From NCBI GenBank assembly GCA_033875255.1, contig JAWZSN010000007.1:1-64000 (forward strand): a stretch of 64,000 nt of DNA, read 5' to 3'. The translations under genes were made by a program, and so were the position numbers. Shown one piece after another: positions 43,452-51,695 of this stretch. Below the pieces are notes generated by a model that ran no database searches, was not told the DNA's origin, and was given only the letters and a program-made list of their open reading frames with translations. Position 1 is the first letter of the stretch, and every line of letters begins with the position of its first letter. The DNA comes from Marinimicrococcus sp033875255 (lineage in GTDB: Bacteria; Pseudomonadota; Alphaproteobacteria; Geminicoccales; Geminicoccaceae).

Positions 43452-43979
43452 TCAGGCGATGTCCGAATCACAGCGATAGGCGGCGCCGCTGCCGCCCCGC
43501 TGGCAGAACGACACGGTCCCGCCCGAGCCGCCGCCGATATCGAAGCGCCGGCCGAAGCGCTTCTGCAGCTCGCCGGCCCAGTCCTTGAGCCGCTCGGGCT
43601 GGACCAGCTCGTAGGCGACCGGGGGAAAATCGAGCACGACGGGCGTCGAATCCCAGGGCCGCAGGGGCCGCCCTTCCGGATCCTTCTCGAGGGGCCGGCC
43701 GCTGCCAGCCCCGTCGACATCGCAGTCGCAGCGATAGGCGGCGCCGCTGCCGCCGCGCTTGCAGAAGGTGACGGTTCCGCCGGAGCCGCCACCGATGTCG
43801 AAGGTCAGACCCAGCCGATCGGCGACCTCCTTGTGCCAGGCCTCCAGCTCGTCGGGCTCGACCGCGCGATAGGCGCTGGGCGGAAAACGCAGCACTACCG
43901 GCTGACGCTCGAGCTCCACCAGCTCGCCCTCGGGCTCGTGGCCCTTCTCGAACTCCCTGATCTTTGAAGGCTTGCGCAT
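43452..43979 (-). CDS. Two-repeat candidate RiPP (graspetide-like) precursor, 175 residues
   Basis: The start at the ATG at 43979 has AGGGAG 7 bases upstream. The protein has a 26-residue front (MRKPSKIREFEKGHEPEGEL...) and two 61-residue repeats, residues 27-87 and 113-173. Each repeat opens PVVL-x-FPP-x-AY and closes with GGGSGGTV-T/S-FC-K/Q-RGGSG and AAYRCD-x-D. The closing block holds fixed Thr/Ser donors, Asp acceptors and a Cys-x10-Cys pair. It lies 3 bases before an MvdC/MvdD-like ATP-grasp gene on the same strand. I do not recognise a family for it; the RiPP precursor call is inference from context and the repeats. It could instead be a small two-domain protein modified or glutamylated by that enzyme. 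Confidence 0.6.
   Translation of the reverse strand: MRKPSKIREFEKGHEPEGELVELERQPVVLRFPPSAYRAVEPDELEAWHKEVADRLGLTFDIGGGSGGTVTFCKRGGSGAAYRCDCDVDGAGSGRPLEKDPEGRPLRPWDSTPVVLDFPPVAYELVQPERLKDWAGELQKRFGRRFDIGGGSGGTVSFCQRGGSGAAYRCDSDIA
43461..43643 (-). repeat. Protein repeat 2 in candidate precursor
   Basis: Encodes residues 113-173. It aligns without gaps to repeat 1; the block FDIGGGSGGTV-x-FC-x-RGGSGAAYRCD-x-D is the same apart from three positions (T to S, K to Q, C to S). The front halves are less alike. Confidence 0.8.
43719..43901 (-). repeat. Protein repeat 1 in candidate precursor
   Basis: Encodes residues 27-87. The repeat carries Thr71, Lys74, Asp85 and Asp87 in the closing block, with Cys73, Cys84 and Cys86. 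Residues 88-112 form the spacer to repeat 2. Confidence 0.8.
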
Positions 43980-44069
43980 TTTCAGGCTCCCTGAGAGGTC
44001 CAGAGGCAACCCTAGCGTGCACGAACCTTCAGTTGAACGTTAAAATCGCCAAGGTGAGATATAGATCAC

Positions 44070-45437
44070 TCAGAAGGCGTAGTCGCGATAGATCCGGTCG
44101 ATATTGCCTTCCCACGCGCCGCTGAAGCGCTCGAGCTTCTCGTCTGCCATGCTGCGGCCGCTCGCCGCGATCTCCTCGAGCAGCCTGAGATAGCGGGTCT
44201 CGTCCTGGCCGTCCCAGTTGATGCGGGCGCGGCGCTCGAGGCCGGCGCGGGCGATGGCCACGGCCTCGCGCGCGAGGTCGAGCACCGTGCCGCCCTTGAA
44301 GGGCGTGCGCAGACCGTGGCGCGGCACCTCGCGGCGCAGGGTCTCGTGGTCCTCGGCCGTCCAGCCGGCGGTCAGGTCGAGCGCTGCCTGCAGCGCCTCC
44401 TCGTCGTAGAGCAGGCCCACCCACAAGGCCGGCAGGGCGCACAGCGCGTTCCACGGCCCGCCATCGGCCCCGCGCATCTCGAGATAACGCTTCAAGCGCA
44501 CCTCGGGGAAGGCCGTGGTGAGATGGTCGCCCCAGTCGCTGATGGTCGGCAGCTCGCCCGGCAGTACGTCCAGCCGGCCCGCCATGAAGTCGCGGAACGA
44601 CAGGCCGCTGGCGTCGATATAGCGTCCGTCGCGGTAGACGAAGTACATCGGCACGTCGAGGATATAGTCGACATAGCGCTCGAAACCGAAGCCCTCCTCG
44701 AAGACGAAGGGCAGCGTGCCGCAGCGATCCGGGTCGGTGTCGGTCCAGATGTGGCTGCGATAGCTCTGGAAGCCGTTGGGGCGGCCCTCGGTGAAGGGCG
44801 AGTTGGCGAAGAGCGCCGTGGCCACCGGCTGCAGCGCGAGACTGGCGCGGAACTTGCGCACCATGTCCGCCTCGCTGGAGAAGTCGAGATTGACCTGCAC
44901 GGTGCAGGTCCGGAGCATCATGTCGAGGCCGAGCGAGCCCTTCTTGGGCATGTAGCTGCCCATGATGGCGTAGCGGCCCTTGGGCATCCACGGGATCTCG
45001 TCGCGCGGCCACTTGGGATCGAAACCCATGCCCAGCATGCCGATGCCCAGCGGGCCCGCGATCTTCTTGACCTCGTCCAGATGGGTGTGGACCTCGCAGC
45101 AGGTCTGGTGGAGCGTCTCCAGCGGCGCGCCCGAGAGCTCGAACTGGCCGCCCGGCTCGAGGGTGATGTTGCAGGCGTCCTTGGTCAGCGCGATCGGCCG
45201 CCCGCCTTCCAGCACCTGCGTCCAGCCGAACTGCCCGGCCATGCCCTCGAGAAGCGCCCGGATGCCCCGCGGCCCCTCGTAGGGCAGCGGCCGCAGATCG
45301 TCCGCGGTGAAGCCGAACTTCTCGTGCTCGGTGCCGATGCGCCACGCGGCGGCCGGCTTGATTCCCTGCTCCATGTAAGCGACGAGCTGCCGCCGGTCGG
45401 TAATCGGCTCACCCTTGCCGCTGGGCGGTGCGGACAT
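44070..45437 (-). CDS. gshA: Glutamate-cysteine ligase, plant/alphaproteobacterial type
   Basis: A 455-residue cytosolic enzyme making gamma-glutamylcysteine from Glu and Cys with ATP, the first step of glutathione synthesis. The N-terminal signature is GTEHEKFGF, and GGQFELSGAPLETLHQTC, PRYAIM-like KGRYAIMGSYMPKKGSLG, MMLRTCTVQVNLDF and PFTEGRPNGFQSYRS are the usual conserved blocks. The start follows AAAGGAAG. It lies 90 bases upstream of the candidate precursor gene on the same strand. That gap is AT-rich and could hold a separate promoter for the RiPP-like pair. Confidence 0.94.
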   Translation of the reverse strand: MSAPPSGKGEPITDRRQLVAYMEQGIKPAAAWRIGTEHEKFGFTADDLRPLPYEGPRGIRALLEGMAGQFGWTQVLEGGRPIALTKDACNITLEPGGQFELSGAPLETLHQTCCEVHTHLDEVKKIAGPLGIGMLGMGFDPKWPRDEIPWMPKGRYAIMGSYMPKKGSLGLDMMLRTCTVQVNLDFSSEADMVRKFRASLALQPVATALFANSPFTEGRPNGFQSYRSHIWTDTDPDRCGTLPFVFEEGFGFERYVDYILDVPMYFVYRDGRYIDASGLSFRDFMAGRLDVLPGELPTISDWGDHLTTAFPEVRLKRYLEMRGADGGPWNALCALPALWVGLLYDEEALQAALDLTAGWTAEDHETLRREVPRHGLRTPFKGGTVLDLAREAVAIARAGLERRARINWDGQDETRYLRLLEEIAASGRSMADEKLERFSGAWEGNIDRIYRDYAF

Positions 45438-45572
45438 GCGTGCTTCCTTTCGCGGGCGCGCTGGGGCGCAGCGGGCCTGCGACCCGCTCCTTCAGCTTGG
45501 CGCCTCTTAACCTGCCCTGCCACGGCAGGGCAATTGCGGCTGATGCCGGTCACCCCTCCGTGAAGGAGCGCC

Positions 45573-46208
45573 TCAACCCAAACGCGACGCGAGCGCCTCG
45601 GCAAGCCGGCGCGCCTCCTCGGCGGCAGCACCGCGCGGCTCGCCCTCGACGGCGCCCAAGCCCCGGCCGAAGCTCTGCACGAAGCCCTGGCGGTTGCCGA
45701 GGCTGGCCTCGAGCATCGGCCAGCCTGCCTCCTCCACCGCCCGGCGCGCCTCCTCGACGGAGCGCCCGCGTGGCGGCACGCGATTGAGCACCAGCAGCGC
45801 CTCGCGGCCCTCCTTGGCGGCCAGCTCGAAGGTCGCCCGGCTGGCCCAGAGATCAGGCGGGCTGGGCTGGCAAGGCACGAGCACCAGCCGCGCGTCGCGG
45901 ACCGCCAGCCTGGCGTCGGTCTCGGCATGGGGCGGCGTGTCGACCAGCACCAGATCGGCCTCGCGGGCGAGCCGGTCGAGCTCGACCGAGAGCCGCCAGC
46001 CGCCGACTGTGGCAAAGCGCAGCCCGGGTACCTCGCGCAGCCCCTCCTCGCGCAGCCTCATCCAGCCGGTGAGGCTCGCCTGGGGGTCGATGTCGACCAC
46101 CGCGATGCGGCGGCCCTGGGCTGCCAGGGCGGTGGCGAGCTGGACCACCACAGTGGTCTTGCCGGCCCCTCCCTTCTGCTGGGCGATGGTGACGACGGCG
46201 GCGGGCAT
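45573..46208 (-). CDS. ParA/MinD-like ATPase
   Basis: A 211-residue P-loop ATPase with the deviant Walker A KGGAGKTT (residues 12-19, QQKGGAGKTTVVVQLA), Walker A' VVDIDPQASLTGW and Walker B LVLVDTPP. It is short, with no partner ParB or MinC gene next to it. Stand-alone members position cellular cargo or control cell-surface or division proteins. It starts 22 bases after ghrA on the same strand, and gshA follows after 135 bases. The cargo is unknown. Confidence 0.88.
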   Translation of the reverse strand: MPAAVVTIAQQKGGAGKTTVVVQLATALAAQGRRIAVVDIDPQASLTGWMRLREEGLREVPGLRFATVGGWRLSVELDRLAREADLVLVDTPPHAETDARLAVRDARLVLVPCQPSPPDLWASRATFELAAKEGREALLVLNRVPPRGRSVEEARRAVEEAGWPMLEASLGNRQGFVQSFGRGLGAVEGEPRGAAAEEARRLAEALASRLG

Positions 46209-46229
46209 GCGGCAGCTCTCCCCTGCGGC

Positions 46230-47156
46230 TCAGTAGCCGCGTGCGCGATCTACGACATGCTCGAGGGGGCGTCCCTCGCGCAGCCGCCGGATGTTCTCCA
46301 CCACGGTCTCGGCACCGCTGCGCGGCAGGCTGTAGCTGGCGGTGTGCGGCAGCACGGTGATCCGCGGGTGTGTCCAGAAGGGATGGTCCTCGGGTAACGG
46401 CTCGGTGGCGAAGACGTCGAGGGTGGCATGGGCGAGCCTTCCCTCCTCCAACGCCGCCAGCAGGTCCGGCTCGACCAGGTGGCGGCCGCGCGCGACGTTG
46501 ATGAGCCGCGCGCCGCGGGGCAGCCTCGCAAACAGCCGCGCGTTCAGCACGCCCTCGGTCTCGGCGGTGAGCGGCAGCAGGTTCACGAGGATGTCGAGCC
46601 CGCCCAGAAAGGCATCCAGCCGCTCGGTCCCGGCGTGGCTGGTCACCCCGTCGATGCGCTTGGCGGTGCGACTCCAGCCGCGCACATCGAAGTCGTTGCG
46701 CACCAGCAGCCGCGCCGCGTCGGCGCCGAGCACGCCCAGCCCCATGATGCCGACCCTGGTGGCATCCGCCGGGCGCGGCAGCTCGAGCTGCCAGCGCCGC
46801 TCGCGCTGCTGGCGCTCATAGACATCGAGATTGCGGTGATAGCGCAATACCAGGGCCAGCACGAACTCGCTCATGCTGCTGGTCAGCGACGGGTCGACCA
46901 TACGGCACAGCGGCAGGTCGGGCAGTGTGGGATCGCGCAGCATCGCGTCGATACCCGCACCCAGCGAGAAGATGGCCTTCAGGTTGGGCAGGCCGGCCAG
47001 CAGCCCGGGCGGCGGCAGCCACACCAGCGCCATGGTGATGTCGGCGGGATCGCCGACCTCCGGCCAGACGCGGAAGTCCAGCTCGGGGAGCCGCCTCGAC
47101 AGCTCCTGCCGCCATGCCCCGGCATCGTCGTCCTGGCTGTAGAAAAGCAGTGCCAC
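46230..47156 (-). CDS. ghrA: Glyoxylate/hydroxypyruvate reductase A-type D-2-hydroxyacid dehydrogenase
   Basis: A 308-residue NAD(P)H-dependent dehydrogenase of the GhrA subgroup. The Rossmann motif is GIMGLGVLGADAARLL, with GWSRTAKRIDGV after it. The catalytic residues are Arg in LINVARGRHLVEPDLL, Glu in FATEPLPEDHPFW and His in VLPHTASYS. The substrate half contains FSLGAGIDAMLRDPTLPD and MVDPSLTSSMSEFVL. It reduces glyoxylate or hydroxypyruvate. It heads a minus-strand pair with the ParA-like gene. Confidence 0.93.
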   Translation of the reverse strand: MALLFYSQDDDAGAWRQELSRRLPELDFRVWPEVGDPADITMALVWLPPPGLLAGLPNLKAIFSLGAGIDAMLRDPTLPDLPLCRMVDPSLTSSMSEFVLALVLRYHRNLDVYERQQRERRWQLELPRPADATRVGIMGLGVLGADAARLLVRNDFDVRGWSRTAKRIDGVTSHAGTERLDAFLGGLDILVNLLPLTAETEGVLNARLFARLPRGARLINVARGRHLVEPDLLAALEEGRLAHATLDVFATEPLPEDHPFWTHPRITVLPHTASYSLPRSGAETVVENIRRLREGRPLEHVVDRARGY

Positions 47157-47294
47157 GCCTTAGCCTTCCCTTGTCTTCGTCTGCGTCCCTTCTGGCCGCG
47201 GCGGACTGCGCTGGCAAGAGAGCCGGCAGACTTGCCCGCCGGCCACCCCTGCTCCATCTTCTACCCTCCGCGTCCCGCCAGCCGATTGCCGACC

Positions 47295-48026
47295 ATGAAA
47301 TTGCTCCTTGCGGCCTTCGCTTTCATCCTCCTGCCGATCGTCTTCACCGCCGGGGTGCTGGGCAGCACCGCCCGCCACTGGAGCACCGCGCGCTGGGACA
47401 GTGCCGGCCTCGCCCCCGCTCCCGCGAGCCATCCCGAGCCGCTCGTGCAGGTCTATGCGGCGCGCGCCTGGGGCTGGAAGGGTGCCTTCGCTGTCCACAG
47501 CTGGATCGTCCTCAAACCCGAGAACGCCGATGCCTACGAGCGCTGGGACGTGGTCGGCTGGGGGGTCGGACGCGGCTTGCCGGCGGTCCGCCGCAACATC
47601 CGCGAGGCCGACGGCTACTGGGCCGGCAGCCGGCCGGAGCTGGTGGGCTCGCTCGAGGGTGCCGAGGCGGCGGCCGCCATACCCCGGATCCAGGCGGCGA
47701 TCGAGCGCTATCCCTACCGCGACACCTACCGCACCTGGCCGGGCCCCAACTCCAACACGTTCGTCGCCTGGCTGATCCGCGAGGTGCCGGAGCTCAAGGC
47801 GGAGATGCCCGCCAACGCGGTGGGCAAGGACTTTCTCGGTACCGCCGCGCTCTTCGCGGCAGCCCCCAGCAAGACCGGATTCCAGATCTCGCTGTTCGGC
47901 CTGCTGGGCTTCACCTTGGCGCTCCAGGAGGGCGTGGAGGTGAACTTCCTGGGCCTGGTCCTGGGTCTCGACCCCCAGGACCTGGCGATCAAGCTGCCGG
48001 GCGTGGGGCGGCTGGGCATGCGCTGA
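47295..48026 (+). CDS. DUF3750-family exported protein
   Basis: A 243-residue protein with an N-terminal hydrophobic signal or anchor (MKLLLAAFAFILLPIVFTAGVLG). The domain begins VQVYAARAWGWKGAFAVHSWIVLKP, then WDVVGWG, and contains TYRTWPGPNSNTFVAWLIREVPEL. The pattern His-Ser-Trp followed later by Pro-Gly-Pro-Asn-Ser-Asn-Thr-Phe resembles papain-like cysteine/permuted NlpC-type folds, but no obvious Cys nucleophile is in that block. The function of DUF3750 is unknown. It is divergent to ghrA with a 138-base gap. Confidence 0.85.
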   Translation: MKLLLAAFAFILLPIVFTAGVLGSTARHWSTARWDSAGLAPAPASHPEPLVQVYAARAWGWKGAFAVHSWIVLKPENADAYERWDVVGWGVGRGLPAVRRNIREADGYWAGSRPELVGSLEGAEAAAAIPRIQAAIERYPYRDTYRTWPGPNSNTFVAWLIREVPELKAEMPANAVGKDFLGTAALFAAAPSKTGFQISLFGLLGFTLALQEGVEVNFLGLVLGLDPQDLAIKLPGVGRLGMR

Positions 48027-48191
48027 GCGACCTGCCCCCGGGCCGGGCGGGACCATCCGGCCGCAGCCTTCCCGGGCGCCGCCACCCCAACCGACAGCGA
48101 AATTCGGCCGCGCGCAACGCCCCCGGCGACAGGGCAGCTGACGGCGCCCGACGAGGCTGCGCTGCTCCGACAGATCGCAAACGGCCTTCTC

Positions 48192-48629
48192 TCAACCGCC
48201 GAAATGGACCTTCAGCGCGTCGAGGCCGCCTTTGTAGACCGCACCCTCGAAGATGCCGCGCGCCTGGTCCGCCTGCCCGGCCTCGCAGTCGAAGCTCGAG
48301 AACCATTCGACGAATGTCTGCCCGGTGTCGGTCACGGGCTTCGCCCTGAGGGTCGAGCGATAGTTGGTGACCGGGAAGGGACCCGAGAGAATGGCGTAGC
48401 TGTAGGAGCGCTCCTCGTCGCTCTGCGCCACCAGGCGCTCGACGATCTCGGCACCGTCCTTGAGGGTCAGGACCCGCACGCAGCCCAGCTGGTCGGCAGG
48501 CTTCCCGTCCTCGATCATGCTGTCCGCCACTGCGGGATGCCAGCCGGCGAGGCCGTTGAAGTCGCGCAGCTTCTCCCAAACCCGCTCGACCGGCGCGTCG
48601 AGCACCGTGCTGCTGTAGGCTGTCGGCAT
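48192..48629 (-). CDS. SRPBCC-family (polyketide cyclase/START-like) protein
   Basis: A 145-residue protein starting at an ATG after GAGGGAGG. The fold signature is at the front: YSSTVLDAPVERVWEKLRDFNGLAGWHPAV, then the strand series RVLTLKDGAEIVERL and YSYAILSGPFPVTNYRSTLRA, and a C-terminal helix IFEGAVYKGGLDALKVHF. Such proteins bind hydrophobic ligands in a central cavity. The ligand and role are unknown. It is convergent with the DUF3750 gene, with 165 bases of gene-free sequence between. Confidence 0.88.
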   Translation of the reverse strand: MPTAYSSTVLDAPVERVWEKLRDFNGLAGWHPAVADSMIEDGKPADQLGCVRVLTLKDGAEIVERLVAQSDEERSYSYAILSGPFPVTNYRSTLRAKPVTDTGQTFVEWFSSFDCEAGQADQARGIFEGAVYKGGLDALKVHFGG

Positions 48630-48770
48630 GGCTGCCTCCCTCGTCCCCGCTCGTCACTGTTGCCCAACGGCCGGCCACTCTAGCCGGACCGGGATGGTGG
48701 GGCCACAGCGCCATGCGCGCCGGCTGTCAAGCCATTGCTGCGGCGCACAAGCTGCCGGTATGAAGCGCCC

Positions 48771-50561
48771 ATGCTGACCGCTCACTTCGACGCCCTGCTC
48801 GTTCTGCTCGTGCTGGTCGCGGTATTCGCGGCCTTCATCTCGGAGCGCGTGCGGCCGGACGTCGCGGCCATGGGCGCGGCGCTGGCCCTTGTCGCGATAG
48901 GCATCCTGCCGCCGCGCGACATGCTCGCGAGCTTCAGCAACGAGGCGCCGGTCACCGTGGCCGGCATGTTCGTGCTCAGTGCCGCCCTCGAGCGCACCGG
49001 CATCATCGGTCGGGTCGGCGACGTGGTCTCGGGGCTGGCGCGGCGCTCGCCGGCTGCCAGCATCGCCAGCCTGGCACTGGGTGCCATGCTGGTCTCGGCG
49101 TTCATCAACAACACGCCGGTGGTCGTGATCCTCACCCCGATCACCATCATGCTGGCCCAGACCCTGGGCCTCTCGGCCTCGCGGTTCCTGATCCCGCTCT
49201 CCTACGCGACCATCATGGGCGGCACCTGTACGCTGATCGGCACCTCGACCAACATCGTGGTGAGCGGTGCCGCCGCGGGCCGCGGGCTGGAGCCCTTCAC
49301 GCTGTTCGAGATCACGCCCCTGGGCCTGATCCTGGGCGTGGTCGGCATTGCCTATTTGCTGCTGATCGGCGTGCGCCTGCTGCCCGACCGCACGATCTTC
49401 GCGGACCTGCGCGACAGCTTGCGGCAGCGCCAGTTCCTGACCGACGCGCTGGTGCCGCTTGGCTCGCCGCTGGTCGGCAAGACGCTCCTCGAGGCGGATA
49501 TCGGCCGCAAGCTGGGCTCGCGGGTGGTCGACGTGATCCGCAACCGCGTCTCCTTCGCCGGCGAGCTCGACAAGCTGACGCTCCGGGCCGGCGACCGGCT
49601 GGTGCTACGCACCTTGGCCGCCGACGTGATGGGCCTGCGCGACCAGGGCGACGTGGTGTTCGGGGCCGTCGGCCAGCACGCGCTGGAGCCGATCGCCACG
49701 CAGAACACGCGGATCATGGAAGGAATCGTCGGCCCGCGCTCACCGTTCGTCGGCAGACGCCTGGCCGACCTCAACCTGCGCCGCAGCCTCGGCGTCTATA
49801 TCCTGGCACTGCACCGTCACGACGAGAACCTGCGCCAGAACATCGACCAGGTACGGCTGGCCTTCGGCGACACCATCCTCCTCGAGGGCCCGCCCGAGGG
49901 CCTGCGGCGGCTGCTCGAGGAGGGCGGCCTCGTGGGTCTGAGCGAGCCGGTCGGCCAGCCGCCACGGCGCGACCGAGGCTGGCTGGCGATCGGCGCGATC
50001 TTGATGGTCATCGTGCTGGCGTCGATCGGCTTCCTGCCGATCAGCACCCTCGCCCTGCTCGGCGCCGGCCTCGTCGTGGCCGGCGGCTGCCTCGACCCCG
50101 ACGAGGCCTACCAGTCGGTCAACTGGCCGATCTTGATGCTGATCTTCGGGATGCTCGCGGTCGGCCGGGCGATGGAGGTCTCGGGAGCCGGCACGCTCAT
50201 CGTCGAGGGGGTGCTGCAGCTCGTCGACGGGCTCGGCCCGGTGGCGGTCCTGTGCATGGTCTACCTGGTGACCATGCTGCTGACCGAGTTCTTGAGCAAC
50301 AACGCCACCGCCATCCTGCTGACGCCCATCGTCATCGACCTCGCAGCCGGCCTCGGCGTCGACCCTCGGCCGTTCGTGGTGGCGGTGATGTTCGCCGCCA
50401 GCGCCAGCTTCTCCACCCCCATCGGCTATCAGACCAACACCTTCGTCTATGGAGCGGGAGGCTACCGCTTCCTCGACTTCGTCAAGGTGGGCGTACCCCT
50501 CAACATCCTGATGTGGCTCCTATCGACCCTTCTCATTCCCGTGTTCTGGCCCTTCGGCTGA
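48771..50561 (+). CDS. SLC13/DASS-type anion transporter with two TrkA-C domains
   Basis: A 596-residue protein with about 12 membrane helices in two halves, separated by two TrkA-C (RCK_C) domains at about residues 210-375 (LVPLGSPLVGKTLLEADI, LRAGDRLVLRTLA, LADLNLRRSLGVYILAL and GDTILLEGPPEGLRRLLEEG). Helix pair motifs include SAFINNTPVVVILTPI and SNNATAILLTPIVID, the Ser-Asn-Asn/Thr clamps of DASS transporters, and GGTCTLIGTSTNIVVSG. Substrates may be sulfate or a dicarboxylate. The ATG at 48771 is chosen; an in-frame TTG lies 36 bases upstream. Confidence 0.9.
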   Translation: MLTAHFDALLVLLVLVAVFAAFISERVRPDVAAMGAALALVAIGILPPRDMLASFSNEAPVTVAGMFVLSAALERTGIIGRVGDVVSGLARRSPAASIASLALGAMLVSAFINNTPVVVILTPITIMLAQTLGLSASRFLIPLSYATIMGGTCTLIGTSTNIVVSGAAAGRGLEPFTLFEITPLGLILGVVGIAYLLLIGVRLLPDRTIFADLRDSLRQRQFLTDALVPLGSPLVGKTLLEADIGRKLGSRVVDVIRNRVSFAGELDKLTLRAGDRLVLRTLAADVMGLRDQGDVVFGAVGQHALEPIATQNTRIMEGIVGPRSPFVGRRLADLNLRRSLGVYILALHRHDENLRQNIDQVRLAFGDTILLEGPPEGLRRLLEEGGLVGLSEPVGQPPRRDRGWLAIGAILMVIVLASIGFLPISTLALLGAGLVVAGGCLDPDEAYQSVNWPILMLIFGMLAVGRAMEVSGAGTLIVEGVLQLVDGLGPVAVLCMVYLVTMLLTEFLSNNATAILLTPIVIDLAAGLGVDPRPFVVAVMFAASASFSTPIGYQTNTFVYGAGGYRFLDFVKVGVPLNILMWLLSTLLIPVFWPFG

Positions 50562-50656
50562 GCATTGCTCTCGACCTGCTGCGTGCCGCCTCCTAAAGAG
50601 GGATAGACCACCGGCCCCCTGCTCCCGGACAGGCGTGCCGCATAACGGAGACCTAT

Positions 50657-51616
50657 ATGACGGCTTTCTCGAGGCGAGAGGTGATCGGCGCCGGCCTGGG
50701 CGCTGCGGCCGTGGCGATGCTGCCGGTCGGCCGGCTACGTGCTGCAGAGTTCATCAACATCCTCACCGGCGGCACGGCGGGCGTCTACTATCCGCTGGGC
50801 GTGGCCCTCTCCAAGATCTATGCGGAGATCCCCGACGCGCGGGTGCAGGTCCAGTCCACCAAGGCGTCGGTCGAGAACCTGAACCTGCTCCAGCAGGGCA
50901 AGGGCGAGCTCGCCTTCACGCTGGGCGACAGCCTGGCCTCCGCCTGGAAGGGCGACGAGGAAGCGGGCTTTGCCAAGCCGCTCGACAAGCTGCGCGGCCT
51001 GGCGTCGATCTACCCGAACTTCATCCAGATCGTGGCCAGCAAGGAATCCGGCATCAAGACGATGCAGGACCTCAAGGGCAAGCGCGTGTCGGTGGGTGCG
51101 CCCAAGTCCGGCACCGAGCTCAACGCCCGCACGATCTTCAAGGCGGCCGGCCTTTCCTATGACGATCTCGGCAAGGTCGAGTATCTGCCGTTCGCCGAGT
51201 CGGTCGAGCTCATGAAGAACCGCCAGCTCGACGCCACCCTGCAGTCGGCCGGCCTCGGCGTCGCCTCGATCCGCGACCTCTCCTCGAGCATCGACGTGCA
51301 GATCGTCGAGATCCCTGCCGATCTCACCGATTCCATCGGCCCGCCCTACGTCACGGCGACCATCCCGGCCGGCACCTACACCGGCCAGGATGCCGACGTC
51401 ACCACGGCAGCAGTGCTGAACTTTCTCGTGACCCACGAGGGCGTCTCCGAGGAGACCGGCTACCAGATGACCAAGCGGCTGTTCGACAATCTCGACCAGC
51501 TCGCGGCTGCGCACGCCGCCGCCAAGGGCATCACGCTCGACGGTGCGCTCAAGGGCATGCCGCTGCCGCTCCATGCCGGTGCGGAGAAGTTCTACAAGGA
51601 AAAAGGCCTCGTCTGA
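50657..51616 (+). CDS. TAXI-type TRAP solute-binding protein
   Basis: A 319-residue binding protein with a Tat-type signal (SRREVIGAGLGAAAVAMLPVGRLRAAE), starting after GGAG. The mature front FINILTGGTAGVYYPLGVAL is the TAXI hallmark, followed by TKASVENLNLLQQGKGELAFTLGD and GKRVSVGAPKSGTELNARTIF. It delivers substrate to the fused permease encoded next. A stem-loop at 51641-51666 between the two genes fits higher expression of the binding protein. The ligand is unknown; glutamate and other amino or dicarboxylic acids have been reported for relatives. Confidence 0.93.
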   Translation: MTAFSRREVIGAGLGAAAVAMLPVGRLRAAEFINILTGGTAGVYYPLGVALSKIYAEIPDARVQVQSTKASVENLNLLQQGKGELAFTLGDSLASAWKGDEEAGFAKPLDKLRGLASIYPNFIQIVASKESGIKTMQDLKGKRVSVGAPKSGTELNARTIFKAAGLSYDDLGKVEYLPFAESVELMKNRQLDATLQSAGLGVASIRDLSSSIDVQIVEIPADLTDSIGPPYVTATIPAGTYTGQDADVTTAAVLNFLVTHEGVSEETGYQMTKRLFDNLDQLAAAHAAAKGITLDGALKGMPLPLHAGAEKFYKEKGLV

Positions 51617-51640
51617 GGTCTGATCGGCGGTTGAAGGGAG

Positions 51641-51666
51641 GGGCGCGCCTGGAGAAAGGCGCGCCC
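51641..51666 (+). terminator. Attenuator/terminator hairpin between TAXI binding protein and permease
   Basis: gggcgcgcc (51641-51649) and ggcgcgccc (51658-51666) form a perfect 9-base stem with an 8-base loop followed by ttcttcgt. It begins 25 bases after the binding-protein stop and ends 30 bases before the permease ATG, so partial termination would lower permease expression. Confidence 0.7.
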
Positions 51667-51695
51667 TTCTTCGTCCAAGCCTTCGGCGGAACGAC

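Noticed and set aside
43452..44009. A longer start (44009) for the candidate precursor
   Set aside because: AGGGAG lies at the right distance before the ATG at 43979, while no ribosome-binding site precedes 44009.
51641..51666. The TRAP operon hairpin considered as full transcription end
   Set aside because: The permease and DUF1850 genes follow closely and belong to the same transport system, so partial termination or mRNA processing is more likely than a true operon end.
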